Part shown: positions 15,438 to 22,449 of the stretch, one piece after another
How the letters are laid out: each line of letters begins with the position of its first letter
How positions within the stretch are numbered: the stretch's first letter is position 1
Assembly: GCA_910588925.1 (NCBI GenBank)
Contig: CAJURV010000033.1
Span: 1-22,449, forward strand
Direction of reading: 5' to 3'
From: an uncultured Rikenellaceae bacterium
GTDB taxonomy: Bacteria; Bacteroidota; Bacteroidia; Bacteroidales; Rikenellaceae
DNA length: 22,449 bases
Program-made: the position numbers and the translations under genes
The notes under the pieces: generated by a model
Told to the model about the DNA's origin: nothing
Database searches by the model: none
Seen by the model: the letters and a program-made list of their open reading frames with translations, nothing else

Positions 15438-16757
15438 ATGAACCGTATTTTAGCCATTCTTTTACCGCTCGTGGCGATATGTTCCGCCCGGGCCGCCGAC
15501 CCCGCCGATCCGGCCGCTCTGCGCAAAGCGACCGAACGTAAAATAGAGAACTACCTTATGCAAGGCGTCGCAGGACGGTATTTCCCCGGAGGGCAGTTGG
15601 TGATAGGGAACAAAAGCGGCGTCATATACTCTACGAGCGTAGGTTCGTTCGACTACAGCGGAGGGCGCAAAGTAACCGACACCGACCTGTACGACCTTGC
15701 CTCGGTAACCAAAGTGATGTCCACGACCTTGGCCGTCATGACCCTTTACGGAGAGGGGCGCATAAAGCTCTCCGACAGGTTGGGGAGCCTGGTTCCGCGA
15801 TATAGCGGCAGCGCCGTAGCCGACATAACCGTACGCGACATGCTACGCCACACCTCCGGCATGAAACCGGTGATATACGTATGCGAACTGACATGCAGGC
15901 CTATAGCCGACTCCGTAAAGCTATTGAGCGCCAAACGCGACTCTCTGCACACCGTGGCCGTAGACGCCTCCACATACGTGGTAGACACATTCGTTTACGA
16001 CAACCGATACGTAAGCGCCACCCCCGACAGTACCACCCTGTTCGACCTCTCGCCGAGGTTATGGGTGCGTCGGTCCCTGCTCTCGGCCATCGACTCTGCC
16101 GTAGTAGCCTCCTATCAACCTGAACGACGCGGACGTTACCGATACAGCTGCCTCAACTTCTATCTGCTGCAACAAGCCATAGAGGAGCTTAGCGGAGAGA
16201 CGCTCGACAAATTCGCAGGTTCGATATATCGACGCATGGGGCTCACCCGCATAGGCTACAAACCGTTGGAGTGGAGCGACATAGGCCAGATAGCCCCCAC
16301 CGAATACGACCTGCTCATGCGACACGACACCGTACGCGGCTATGTACACGACGAGATGAGCGCCTCGCTCGGCGGGGTATGCGGCAATGCGGGACTATTC
16401 GCCGACGGACTCGACGTAGCCTCGCTATGTCAGATGTTCCTGTCCGGCGGCAGATGGAACGGCATGCAGATAATAAAACCGGAGGTGTTGCGTCTGTTCA
16501 CCTCGGAACAGATGTCTCCCTCGAGCCGTGTCACCCGCGGACTCGGTTTCGACAAGCTGAAAACGGAGCCTTACAGCACAGCCTCTTACGGCCACACGGG
16601 CTTCACTGGCACCTATTTCTGGTGCGACCCGTCCATAGATCTTTATGCGGTATTGCTAACCAACGGCGTCTACCCGTCGCGAATAGACAAAACCATAGGC
16701 GGCAGTTATCGCAAACGGATATGGGAACTGGCCAAAGAGTTGAGGAAAATACAATAA
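15438..16757 (+). CDS. Secreted serine hydrolase, beta-lactamase/PBP-like family
   Basis: 439 residues from the chosen ATG, which gives a good signal peptide (MNRILAILLPLVAICSARAA) and falls after the repeats. An in-frame start at 15276 would place repeat DNA inside the protein and is rejected. The fold is the serine beta-lactamase-like family (PF00144): the SxxK nucleophile motif is SVTK (89-92), the Tyr motif is YSCLN (236-240), and the third motif is HTG (386-388). The LGGVCGNAGLFADGLDVA segment (311-328) is typical of Bacteroidales members of this family. It probably acts in the periplasm on peptidoglycan peptides or other D-amino-acid or ester substrates. A true beta-lactamase role is not supported. 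In some relatives this domain is fused to a glycoside hydrolase; here it stands alone. Confidence 0.9.
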   Translation: MNRILAILLPLVAICSARAADPADPAALRKATERKIENYLMQGVAGRYFPGGQLVIGNKSGVIYSTSVGSFDYSGGRKVTDTDLYDLASVTKVMSTTLAVMTLYGEGRIKLSDRLGSLVPRYSGSAVADITVRDMLRHTSGMKPVIYVCELTCRPIADSVKLLSAKRDSLHTVAVDASTYVVDTFVYDNRYVSATPDSTTLFDLSPRLWVRRSLLSAIDSAVVASYQPERRGRYRYSCLNFYLLQQAIEELSGETLDKFAGSIYRRMGLTRIGYKPLEWSDIGQIAPTEYDLLMRHDTVRGYVHDEMSASLGGVCGNAGLFADGLDVASLCQMFLSGGRWNGMQIIKPEVLRLFTSEQMSPSSRVTRGLGFDKLKTEPYSTASYGHTGFTGTYFWCDPSIDLYAVLLTNGVYPSRIDKTIGGSYRKRIWELAKELRKIQ

Positions 16758-16823
16758 ATAACCGCAATGCGCGTTTTATCTGCAAACACCCGGCCGACGA
16801 GTCGGGATTAAAATTTATCGCCT

Positions 16824-17003
16824 ATGATAGAACTCTCCTCAGGTAAAGAAAATGACGAATCCATAGCGGTGTATGCCGGCGAAGACGAACTGATCGAACA
16901 ACTGGTGTACAAAGGCGACCGTCAGCTCGCCATGATAGACGGGCTGTTGCACGACCTTTTCTCCGACGACGGATTCATGCTTTCGGACGACATGTCCGCA
17001 TAA
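16824..17003 (+). CDS. Small acidic hypothetical protein, 59 residues
   Basis: The open frame runs MIELSSGKENDESIAVYAGE, continues with EQLVYKGDRQLAMIDGLLHD and ends SDDMSA. Codon choice is like the neighbouring genes (GCC, GAC, CTG and ATA used as in adjacent CDSs). The protein is strongly acidic, with a central predicted helix (21-46) and no signal or membrane segment. It lies 66 nt after the serine hydrolase and 94 nt before the permease, on the same strand. I do not recognise a family. The position and codon use argue for a real small gene. Confidence 0.5.
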   Translation: MIELSSGKENDESIAVYAGEDELIEQLVYKGDRQLAMIDGLLHDLFSDDGFMLSDDMSA

Positions 17004-17017
17004 TGCGGCATTAAAGA

Positions 17018-17052
17018 CCGCCTCGGATAAGCGCAATGCTTTTCCGGGGCGG
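17018..17052 (+). terminator. Hairpin between small gene and permease
   Basis: CCGCCTCGG (17018-17026) pairs with CCGGGGCGG (17044-17052), one wobble, with AAGC/GCTT inside the loop. It is followed only by a T-poor sequence, so it may be a weak terminator or an attenuating structure in the permease leader. Confidence 0.4.
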
Positions 17053-17097
17053 ATCATTGTCGTTTACGGCCAACATCTATCCAACCCCGACTTACAA

Positions 17098-17940
17098 GTG
17101 ACAGATTTCATCTCCGACATATCGCGCTTCGCATTCTTGCAGAACGCACTTACGGCATCGTTGTTATGCGGCATAGTGTGCGGCATAACCGGCAGTTATA
17201 TCGTAGCCCGCAGGCTGGTATTCCTTAGCGGAGGCATCACCCACGCCTCTTTCGGCGGCATAGGGATGGCCTGCTATCTCGGATTCGACCCGCTTTTGGG
17301 GGCATTGCTCTTCTCCGTGGCCTCGGCTTTAGGGCTCGAGCGTTTCATTGCGACAGGTAAAGTACGCGAAGACTCAGCCATAGGCGTACTGTGGGCATTG
17401 GGGATGGCGGCCGGTATAATATTCATATTCCTGACACCCGGATACACCCCAAACCTAATGAGCTTTCTTTTCGGGTCGATACTCACCATAACTACGCCTC
17501 TGCTGTGGTGGAGCGCGCTGTTGGCGGCCTCTCTGCTGATCCTGTTCGGGCTGTGGGGTAGAAACATAATGTACGTGGCATTCGACGCAGGATTCTCCGA
17601 GACACAGAAGATGCCGGTACGTGCCGTAAACGCCGTAATGCTGGCCGTGGTGGCCGCCGCCGTAGTTATCACCATACGTTTGGTAGGTGTGATGCTACTG
17701 GTATCGCTCTTCACCATACCGCCGCTCGTTTCGGCCTCTGTTGCCCGACGTTTCAGCCGCATAACCGCCGGTGCTGTCGCAGTGGCGGTGGCAGGACTCG
17801 TTTCCGGGCTTTTCATCAGCTACCACACCCAGCTTCCGCCGGGGGCCTCGTCGGTAATCGTACTCATCGTTCTATACCTCATCGCAAGGCTACTGAAAAC
17901 AGCTTACACAAAGAGACGTTTACTACGGGCCAAAGCGTAA
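17098..17940 (+). CDS. Metal ABC transporter permease (ZnuB/MntB family)
   Basis: 280 residues from a GTG start. It is an integral inner-membrane protein with about eight hydrophobic segments, including 14-34, 60-80, 92-118, 125-150 and 200-225. Family ABC-3 (PF00950) features are visible: the SGGITHASFGGIGMA segment (44-58) and VGVMLLVSLFTIPPLVSA (200-217). Relatives import zinc, manganese or iron together with a binding protein and an ATPase. Neither partner gene is in the window, so the substrate cannot be assigned. The start is chosen because it precedes the first membrane segment, and no ATG is available nearby. The end of the protein is basic (KRRLLRAK). Confidence 0.9.
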   Translation: MTDFISDISRFAFLQNALTASLLCGIVCGITGSYIVARRLVFLSGGITHASFGGIGMACYLGFDPLLGALLFSVASALGLERFIATGKVREDSAIGVLWALGMAAGIIFIFLTPGYTPNLMSFLFGSILTITTPLLWWSALLAASLLILFGLWGRNIMYVAFDAGFSETQKMPVRAVNAVMLAVVAAAVVITIRLVGVMLLVSLFTIPPLVSASVARRFSRITAGAVAVAVAGLVSGLFISYHTQLPPGASSVIVLIVLYLIARLLKTAYTKRRLLRAKA

Positions 17941-18018
17941 ATCGTCCCGTCCGGTCAACGCTACAAATGCATATGAAGGGCAGTTGACACCAAATATGGC
18001 GATATAAAATACGCCGGA

Positions 18019-18050
18019 TTTGCAACGAAACGAAAAATAGACTATCTTTG
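18019..18050 (+). promoter_or_regulatory. Promoter of tRNA-Leu
   Basis: TTTG (18019-18022) and TATCTTTG (18043-18050) are 20 nt apart, an exact Bacteroidota promoter. Predicted start near 18057, about 60 nt before the mature tRNA. Confidence 0.75.
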
Positions 18051-18118
18051 CATAAGATAAATTGCCGTGGCAATAGGAAACGCCGTCGCTATCGGCTCGA
18101 TTATCTGACTTTAATACT

Positions 18119-18200
18119 GCGGATGTGGTGTAATTGGTAGCCACGCCAGACTTAGGATCTGGTGGCGCAAGCCGTGGGGGTTCGAGTCCCTTCATCCGCA
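18119..18200 (+). tRNA. tRNA-Leu (anticodon UAG)
   Basis: The acceptor stem GCGGATG (18119-18125) pairs with CATCCGC (18193-18199), discriminator A at 18200. The anticodon stem is CCAGA/TCTGG with loop CTTAGGA, giving anticodon TAG at 18153-18155, which reads CUN leucine codons. The T arm is GGGGGTTCGAGTCCC-like. A variable arm of class II size (GGCGCAAGCC) fits leucine. CCA is not encoded. Confidence 0.95.
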
Positions 18201-18207
18201 CAAAACG

Positions 18208-18246
18208 AACCGAGGTGTCATTTGCTTTATGACACCTCGGTTTTTT
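18208..18246 (+). terminator. Terminator of the tRNA-Leu unit
   Basis: A 14-bp perfect stem (18208-18221 with 18229-18242; core CCGAGGTGTCAT), a 7-nt loop and a run of six T residues (18241-18246) lie immediately after the tRNA. Confidence 0.92.
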
Positions 18247-18366
18247 ATATTCGATAGATCGCACAATATCACACGCGTTTTTCGCTTCGGGCAATCGAAA
18301 CCCATTTTAGTTGTACAAACCTCTCGTCACATATAATTTTAAACGTTGAATTTCATTCTACATTTT

Positions 18367-18418
18367 CTCGCCTCGGCATAACCAAATTTCATTTGCTTCT
18401 GCTCTCGGCTTACCGAAA
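18367..18418 (-). repeat. Intergenic repeat family B, inverted copy
   Basis: CTCGCCTCGGCA, then the hairpin CAAAT-TTC-ATTTG (18383-18395), then CTCTCGGCTTACCGAAAA. The central arms match those of the copy at 1-55 and differ from those at 15351 and 22327 by compensating changes. Confidence 0.7.
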
Positions 18419-18439
18419 ACGTTCGTTTTTATGCAGAAG

Positions 18440-18497
18440 TTTTCGATAGACCGGGCGCAATGAAATTAAGTGTCGATTGTATTCGGTTTATCGAAAA
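18440..18497. repeat. Decayed B repeat with 14-bp inverted ends
   Basis: TTTTCGATAGACCG (18440-18453) and CGGTTTATCGAAAA (18484-18497) are inverted with one mismatch. The inside, CGCAATGAAAT to GTCGATTG, resembles repeat B with a degraded centre. The rest of 18247-18601 shows no gene, apart from the hairpin at 18542-18586. Confidence 0.55.
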
Positions 18498-18541
18498 TAT
18501 TCATGTTATTGATGTCATACTCATTATGTGTACACGCATGC

Positions 18542-18586
18542 AATCATTCGTAAACATGGATGTAATATCTATGTTTACGAATGATT
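18542..18586. repeat. 45-nt near-perfect inverted repeat
   Basis: AATCATTCGTAAACAT pairs perfectly with ATGTTTACGAATGATT. The stem continues through a G-T pair and GAT/ATC to a 5-nt loop. It lies 15 bp beyond the end of the minus-strand membrane cluster and may end that transcript, but no T-tract follows on either strand. Confidence 0.55.
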
Positions 18587-18601
18587 CTTATGCGGTGAGA
18601 G

Positions 18602-18856
18602 TCATTTGCGGAGGCGATTACGCACGTCTACCAGTATGCGCAGACCTGACAGTATGTTGCTCCACATGTGTGAGGATAACAATCTTTCTTTGGCCTCTTC
18701 TATGATTGTCGATGGAGACATTCGATATTTGAGCTCCTCGACATCCTGAGAGAGGTAAGTCTCGTTGACCAGACGCATGACACGTATTTTCTTACGCGCC
18801 CTCTGCAGATCGGCCATGGACTTTATGCGGCTATATTTCGTCTCATGCTTATTCAT
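18602..18856 (-). CDS. Small basic hypothetical protein of the YtxH cluster
   Basis: 84 residues from MNKHETKYSR, chosen because this ATG overlaps the stop of the upstream gene (ATGAATAA). Upstream in-frame ATGs would lie further inside that gene. The protein is rich in Lys and Arg with a helical middle (ADLQRARKKIRVMRLVN) and an amphipathic C-terminal part that may touch the membrane (WSNILSGLRILVDVRN). No signal peptide or true membrane span. Similar small proteins follow DUF1469 genes in many Bacteroidota. The function is unknown. Confidence 0.75.
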   Translation of the reverse strand: MNKHETKYSRIKSMADLQRARKKIRVMRLVNETYLSQDVEELKYRMSPSTIIEEAKERLLSSHMWSNILSGLRILVDVRNRLRK

Positions 18857-19208
18857 CGTCGTCATCGTCTTTGTCGTTGAAGAACATGGGTACGAATACA
18901 CGCACCATTTTATTTCTGAAAGGGGCGGGATGTCTGAATATGCAGACCCCTGCGATCAGGTAGACAAAACCGAGGATCACTGCCGCCCACACCCATGAGC
19001 CTATCAGCATGTCGATCAGATATACGAACACGCCGGTAAAGAGCATGAAAGCGAGGTTTACAAGGAACAGACACAACATGAGTGCGACCGCTCCTCCGGC
19101 GACCGACGACAACCCGTCGACAGCCGCTAATTTAGCGGAGTCGACGCGTAGCCGTACATATTGTTTCAGATCCTCCGAGATTCTGTCGGTCAGTCTTTCG
19201 TCAGCCAT
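18849..19208 (-). CDS. Phage-holin-like DUF1469 membrane protein
   Basis: 119 residues. An amphipathic N-terminal helix (1-32) is followed by two hydrophobic segments (about 40-63 and 68-91) and a strongly acidic tail (NDKDDDDDE). This matches the putative Actinobacteriophage holin III superfamily (PF07332/DUF1469), found in ordinary bacterial genomes and not specific to phages. It starts 6 nt after the YtxH gene and overlaps the following gene. A role in envelope stress is suggested for such clusters, but not established for this protein. The acidic tail is repeat-like (GAC/GAT codons) and overlaps the next start codon. Confidence 0.85.
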   Translation of the reverse strand: MADERLTDRISEDLKQYVRLRVDSAKLAAVDGLSSVAGGAVALMLCLFLVNLAFMLFTGVFVYLIDMLIGSWVWAAVILGFVYLIAGVCIFRHPAPFRNKMVRVFVPMFFNDKDDDDDE

Positions 19209-19214
19209 AAGACA

Positions 19215-19589
19215 CTACTTTTTATTGTCCGTTTTCTTTTCGTCGCTCTTGTCGTTTTTGTCGCTCTTGTTCTTGTCTTTCGACAATACTTCGCGTACGG
19301 CATCGAGCTCTTCGTCGGCCATCTCACGGCCTGCCGATATGGCTTCCGAAAGACGTTCGCGGCCTTTGCGATACGATTCGGAAACTTTGTCGCGGCCCTG
19401 TTCGTAAGCCTCTTTGGCTTTCTGTTTGCCGGTCGTGTACAAGTCGTTCATTTTATCTTTGCCTTCGGCAACGGCCTTGCCTATCTTCTGACGGGTTACT
19501 TCGCCTTTGTCGGGCGCAAACAAAACTGCTACTACGGCACCTACCGTGGCGCCACCCAAAAATGCCATAAAATTACCTTTAGTGCTCAT
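19215..19589 (-). CDS. YtxH-domain membrane-anchored protein
   Basis: 124 residues. One N-terminal membrane segment (about 8-25, LGGATVGAVVAVLFAP, the usual YtxH glycine-rich span followed by AP-D-G) leads into a long charged helix (28-105). It ends in a Lys/Asp/Ser-rich tail of near-repeated KSDKNDKSD units. YtxH (PF12732) proteins are general-stress proteins in Firmicutes and common in Bacteroidota. This is the first gene of a three-gene minus-strand cluster. I found no exact TAnnTTTG promoter upstream, so control may use an alternative sigma factor. That is inference. Confidence 0.88.
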   Translation of the reverse strand: MSTKGNFMAFLGGATVGAVVAVLFAPDKGEVTRQKIGKAVAEGKDKMNDLYTTGKQKAKEAYEQGRDKVSESYRKGRERLSEAISAGREMADEELDAVREVLSKDKNKSDKNDKSDEKKTDNKK

Positions 19590-19914
19590 AACAATAAATT
19601 TTTAAATAGTTGATAAAATAAGTATATATCCCACACTTGCAAATTTGATACCAAAAGAGAATGTCTGTAGCGATAATTATGATTAAGCTCGTGATATATG
19701 CCAACCGCAGACCGCGTTTTTGCTGTTGATAGCTCGGCATGGCTGTAGCGTTAGTCGGAAAGAGGATAGGGTAGCGGAACATTTATCTGATCGGAATGTC
19801 TCTGCGTTTGCTGTGTATATGTTGTAATACGGTTTCGTACTAAAATTCCCACGAAGTCGGGGCATATTTCCAAAATATAGTTATATTTGTAAATAACTAA
19901 ACCGTATTGATCTT
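19590..19914. other. Divergent intergenic region
   Basis: About 325 bp between the YtxH start and the NfeD-like start. It holds the plus-strand minus-7 box at 19882-19889. A 67-codon minus-strand frame with one hydrophobic stretch (19579-19782) overlaps the YtxH start and is A/T-rich and unlikely to be a gene. Nothing else recognised. Confidence 0.5.
19882..19889 (+). promoter_or_regulatory. Minus-7 promoter element of the nfeD-flotillin pair
   Basis: TATATTTG matches TAnnTTTG exactly, with a predicted start near 19896, about 19 nt before the ATG. The upstream partner is poor (TCGG 21 nt away). Confidence 0.5.
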
Positions 19915-20469
19915 ATGGAATGGTTCTCTTCTATGGATAGTCTCGAAAAGGTGTTATGGATAATAGCATTGACGAGCAGTCTTGTATTCATTGTACAGAC
20001 CGTCATGACTTTCATGGGCATGGATGGCGACGGCGATCCGAGCGGTTGCGATGTCGGCGTCTCGGAGGATATGCCTCTCGAGTTGTTCACTTTCCGTAAT
20101 TTCGTCAATTTCTTTCTCGGCTTCTCGTGGACGGCCATAGCGCTTTACGGACGCACGGGGTTGGTTGTCACCGTAGTGTCGGGCGTCATAGCCGGTGTCC
20201 TTTTGGTTGCCGCCGTCATGTATATGTTCTACCTGATGAGCCGTATGGAACAGTCGGGCAATATAGATCTGCAAAAAAGCGCGGTGGGATGTCGTGGCAC
20301 TGTCTATATCGCCATTCCCGAGGGCGGACGCGGCAAAGTGCAGATAACCATACAGGGGGCGGTCCGCGAATACGATGCCGTCACGGATGGCGAATCTCTC
20401 GTAAGCGGCACGCCAGTAAAGGTTGTGGGCGTTGTCGACGACTCGTTGCTCAAAGTAGGGCGTCTGTAG
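19915..20469 (+). CDS. NfeD-like membrane protein, flotillin partner
   Basis: 184 residues. Three hydrophobic segments (about 12-35, 62-80 and 84-107) are followed by a soluble C-terminal domain (120-184) with the beta pattern and Gly spacing of an NfeD-type OB fold (VGCRGTVYIAIPEGGRGKV, VSGTPVKVVGVVDDSLLKV). Short NfeD proteins without the protease domain are encoded next to flotillins in many bacteria (YuaF with YuaG/FloT in Bacillus subtilis). The flotillin gene follows after 33 nt on the same strand, supporting a two-gene operon. The protein presumably binds or organises the flotillin at the membrane. Confidence 0.82.
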   Translation: MEWFSSMDSLEKVLWIIALTSSLVFIVQTVMTFMGMDGDGDPSGCDVGVSEDMPLELFTFRNFVNFFLGFSWTAIALYGRTGLVVTVVSGVIAGVLLVAAVMYMFYLMSRMEQSGNIDLQKSAVGCRGTVYIAIPEGGRGKVQITIQGAVREYDAVTDGESLVSGTPVKVVGVVDDSLLKVGRL

Positions 20470-20502
20470 CTATATGTTTGAAAATCAAATTATCAAAATA
20501 TA

Positions 20503-21918
20503 ATGGAAGATATCAGTTTCACACTACCCATTATCGTGTTCGTCGCTGTTTTGTTCGTCACCTTCGCGGCGATATTGTCACGATACAAACGTTGTCCCTC
20601 CGACAAGATACTCGTCGTGTACGGTAAGACCGGGCGCAACAAGTCTGGAGGCAAAAGTTCCGCACGATGCATACACGGCGGTGCGGCATTCATATGGCCC
20701 GTATTCCAGAGCTATGCTTTTCTCGATCTGACTCCCATAGCCATAGAGTGCAACCTTACCAACGCTCTAAGTAAACAGAATATACGCGTGGACGTGCCCT
20801 GTAGATTTACCGTCGGCATATCCACCGACGCCGACAGCATGACCAATGCGGCGGAACGTCTTTTGGGATTGCGTCTCGAGAACATAAAGGATTTGGCTCA
20901 GGATATATTGTTCGGACAGCTTCGTCTTGTTATCGCCACCATGGATATAGAGGAGATAAATGCCGACCGCGACAAGTTCCTTGCTAATGTGAGCGTCAAT
21001 GTAGACGCCGAGTTGCGTAAGATAGGCCTTAAGCTTATCAACGTGAACGTAACGGATATACGCGATGAGTCAGGCTATATAGAGGCGTTGGGTAAGGAGG
21101 CTGCCGCCAAGGCCATAAACGATGCCAAAAAGAGTGTTGCCGAGCAGAATCGTTTCGGTGAGATCGGTAAGGCCGAGGCCGACAGAGACAAGGATATACG
21201 TATAGCCGAAACGGTACGCGACACCCGCATACGCACCTCGGAGGCTAACGCTAACGCCGTAGAGGGCGAGAATACCGCAAAGATAACCATTGCCAATTCC
21301 GATGCGGAACGTCGTCAGAAGGAGGCCGAAGCCTCGCGTAAGGCTACGGCGGCGGAGAAAGTTCAGGCGGCCAAAGCTCTCGAGGAGGCCTATATGGCGG
21401 AGAAAGAGGCTGAAATGGCACGTGCGGAACGAGAGAAAGCCACTCGCATGGCCAACATAGTGGTTCCGGCACAGATAGAGAAAGAGAAGGTCATAATAGA
21501 CGCCGAAGCCGATGCCGAACGTTTCCGAAGATTGGCGCAGGGCGAGGCCGACGCCATATTCGCCAAGAAAGAGGCCGAGGCACGCGGTAATTTCGAGATA
21601 CTGACCAAGCAGGCCGAAGGTTACGACCGTTTGGTGAAAGCGGCGGCCGGCGATCCCGAAAAGGCGGTTATGTTGCTCGTGACTGACAAACTTCCGGAGC
21701 TGGTGCGTACTCAAGTGGAGGCTGTCAAGAATATCAAGATAGACAAAGTCACCGTATGGGACGGAGGTGCCGGCAAAGACGGCAAAACCTCTACCGCCGG
21801 TTTCATCTCCGGCATGATGAATTCGGTGCCGCCACTCAACGACCTGTTCAAAATGGCCGGCATGAACTTGCCCGCCTACCTCAAGGGGACAGAGGATGCC
21901 GAACAGGTTGAGGAGTAA
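20503..21918 (+). CDS. Flotillin-family SPFH protein
   Basis: 471 residues. It has an N-terminal membrane-inserting hydrophobic segment (about 6-26), an SPFH/Band 7 domain (about 30-205) and a long Ala/Glu-rich coiled-coil region (about 185-355, many EA and AE pairs such as AEADRDKD and AEKEAEMARAEREKA). An oligomerisation-type tail with GGAGKDGKT and a hydrophobic end segment follows. It resembles YqiK/FloT flotillins (close to 500 residues) in size and order. Such proteins scaffold membrane microdomains and affect fluidity and stress responses. With the NfeD-like gene upstream and a terminator 28 bp after the stop, it completes a compact operon. FloT-like is the best comparison, but the exact subfamily is not certain. 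Confidence 0.92.
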   Translation: MEDISFTLPIIVFVAVLFVTFAAILSRYKRCPSDKILVVYGKTGRNKSGGKSSARCIHGGAAFIWPVFQSYAFLDLTPIAIECNLTNALSKQNIRVDVPCRFTVGISTDADSMTNAAERLLGLRLENIKDLAQDILFGQLRLVIATMDIEEINADRDKFLANVSVNVDAELRKIGLKLINVNVTDIRDESGYIEALGKEAAAKAINDAKKSVAEQNRFGEIGKAEADRDKDIRIAETVRDTRIRTSEANANAVEGENTAKITIANSDAERRQKEAEASRKATAAEKVQAAKALEEAYMAEKEAEMARAEREKATRMANIVVPAQIEKEKVIIDAEADAERFRRLAQGEADAIFAKKEAEARGNFEILTKQAEGYDRLVKAAAGDPEKAVMLLVTDKLPELVRTQVEAVKNIKIDKVTVWDGGAGKDGKTSTAGFISGMMNSVPPLNDLFKMAGMNLPAYLKGTEDAEQVEE

Positions 21919-21945
21919 CTCCGAAGTATTATATACTTAAATAAG

Positions 21946-21981
21946 ATGTGGACGATATATGATTATCGCCCACATTTTTTT
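21946..21981 (+). terminator. Terminator after flotillin
   Basis: ATGTGGACGATA pairs with TATCGCCCACAT (one A-C mismatch) around a 6-nt loop and is followed by seven T residues (21975-21981). Confidence 0.88.
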
Positions 21982-22092
21982 AGTGATTTTATTCTAGTGC
22001 CGTAATAAGTTGGGATTTTCTTGTCGGTATTTCATATAGACTATTCAGGGGGGACGTTGTTTTGTTGTTCGACAAAGACTATGTTTTCGGTT

Positions 22093-22326
22093 GGCGAGAC
22101 GGAAAGATACTATAAAACACACTAAAGGTATGCGCATTAGCAAAAGCCATACATGCGGCACGTGGTGCCGCTCCGCGATAACCGCTACGAATTAACCCGA
22201 CAGAGGTCGGGGAAGCCGCTTGCGAGCAAATACCATCACTTCACACCCAAAGACATGCGCATTAACCGCAAGTCGCAGGCATGCTTGCCCTAGCACACAA
22301 CCGCAGCCCGCAGGGCGCCGAACTTT
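22093..22326 (+). repeat. Modular repeat, left part (homologous to 11273-11502)
   Basis: The two-box end (22093-22139: GGCGAGACGG, then TATGCGCATTA) is followed by GCGGCAC/GTGCCGC, ACGAATTAAC, a CCCGAC/GTCGGG hairpin, ATGCGCATTAACCGCAAG and CCGCAGGGCGCCGAA. Block order and spacing parallel 11273-11502. No ORF with protein character. The element continues beyond the window. Confidence 0.62.
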
Positions 22327-22378
22327 TTCGGTAAGCCGAGCGCAATGAAACGAAGTTTCGATTGCCGAGGCGAGAAAA
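22327..22378 (+). repeat. Repeat B nested in the modular repeat
   Basis: TTCGGTAAGCCGAGCGCA, hairpin GAAAC-GAA-GTTTC (22347-22359), then GCCGAGGCGAGAAAA. The homologous place in the element near 11500 has no B copy (GCCGAAGTTTTTTAG there). Confidence 0.7.
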
Positions 22379-22395
22379 AGTGCGCGAAGCGAAGC

Positions 22396-22449
22396 TTTTT
22401 AGACCTCAAAAATCGTCGATCGCGGGCGTGCGCCTCCGGAGCTAATGTG
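22396..22449. repeat. First arm of the long hairpin, cut by the window end
   Basis: TTTTTAGACCTC with AAAATCGTCGATCGCG matches the first arm at 11503-11531. The loop after GCGCCTCCGGAGC differs from the copy at 11540. The second arm would lie outside the window. Confidence 0.6.

Noticed and set aside
15438..16757. Antibiotic-resistance beta-lactamase
   Set aside because: The SxxK, Tyr and HTG motifs occur across a broad serine-hydrolase family. The protein's length and its GGVCGNAGLF segment point to a housekeeping-type hydrolase, not a class C enzyme.
18849..19208. Prophage remnant suggested by the holin-like protein
   Set aside because: DUF1469 proteins are ordinary chromosomal genes in Bacteroidota, and no lysin or other phage gene is nearby.
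19579..19782. 67-codon minus-strand frame with a hydrophobic stretch
   Set aside because: It overlaps the YtxH start, is A/T-rich with codon use unlike its neighbours, and lacks other support.

Overview
The window reads as a chromosomal segment of a Bacteroidota bacterium, most likely order Bacteroidales (a Rikenellaceae/Alistipes-like source is a guess). The reasons are: promoters of the Bacteroidota type (TTTG, 19-21 nt, TAnnTTTG) upstream of several genes; weak or absent Shine-Dalgarno sequences; DUF4493 and PCMD lipoproteins, which are characteristic of Bacteroidales; an adjacent gpsA-pgi pair; and a YtxH/DUF1469 cluster of a kind common in the phylum. I see no phage, conjugative, CRISPR or classical insertion-sequence genes.

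Layout. (1) 1-542 holds intergenic repeats and the terminator of the next operon. (2) 543-8975, minus strand, is a five-gene surface-protein operon: three DUF4493 lipoproteins (two of them also carrying PCMD), one outer-membrane beta-barrel protein and one PCMD lipoprotein. A good promoter lies at 9168-9198. (3) 9315-10918 is aspA (aspartate ammonia-lyase) with a structured leader and a 28-bp perfect-stem terminator. (4) 10919-12358 is about 1.4 kb without a credible protein gene and is full of modular repeats and hairpins. (5) 12390-14821, minus strand, is gpsA then pgi (phospholipid precursor and central sugar metabolism). (6) 15134-17940 has 73-bp tandem repeats carrying promoter motifs, then a secreted serine hydrolase, a 59-residue acidic small protein and a metal-ABC-transporter permease. 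(7) 18019-18246 is a compact tRNA-Leu(UAG) unit with promoter and terminator. (8) 18247-18601 is repeats and a hairpin. (9) 18602-19589, minus strand, is a three-gene membrane cluster (YtxH, DUF1469 holin-like, small basic protein). (10) 19882-21981 is an NfeD-like and flotillin pair with promoter and terminator. (11) 21982-22449 starts another copy of the modular repeat and is cut by the window edge.

The protein genes are mostly ordinary for the group. The least explained material is the intergenic DNA. One repeat family has 43-47 bp ends made of two conserved boxes, in inverted orientation around variable interiors (91-450; 11273-12312; 22093 to the edge). A second, shorter family (called B here) keeps a central hairpin although the bases of its arms change from copy to copy. 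Related 73-bp tandem units carry Bacteroidota promoter motifs in front of a gene. A roughly 105-nt imperfect hairpin occurs at least one and a half times. These are the best candidates for something undescribed, either non-autonomous mobile elements or structured RNAs. Nothing here proves activity.
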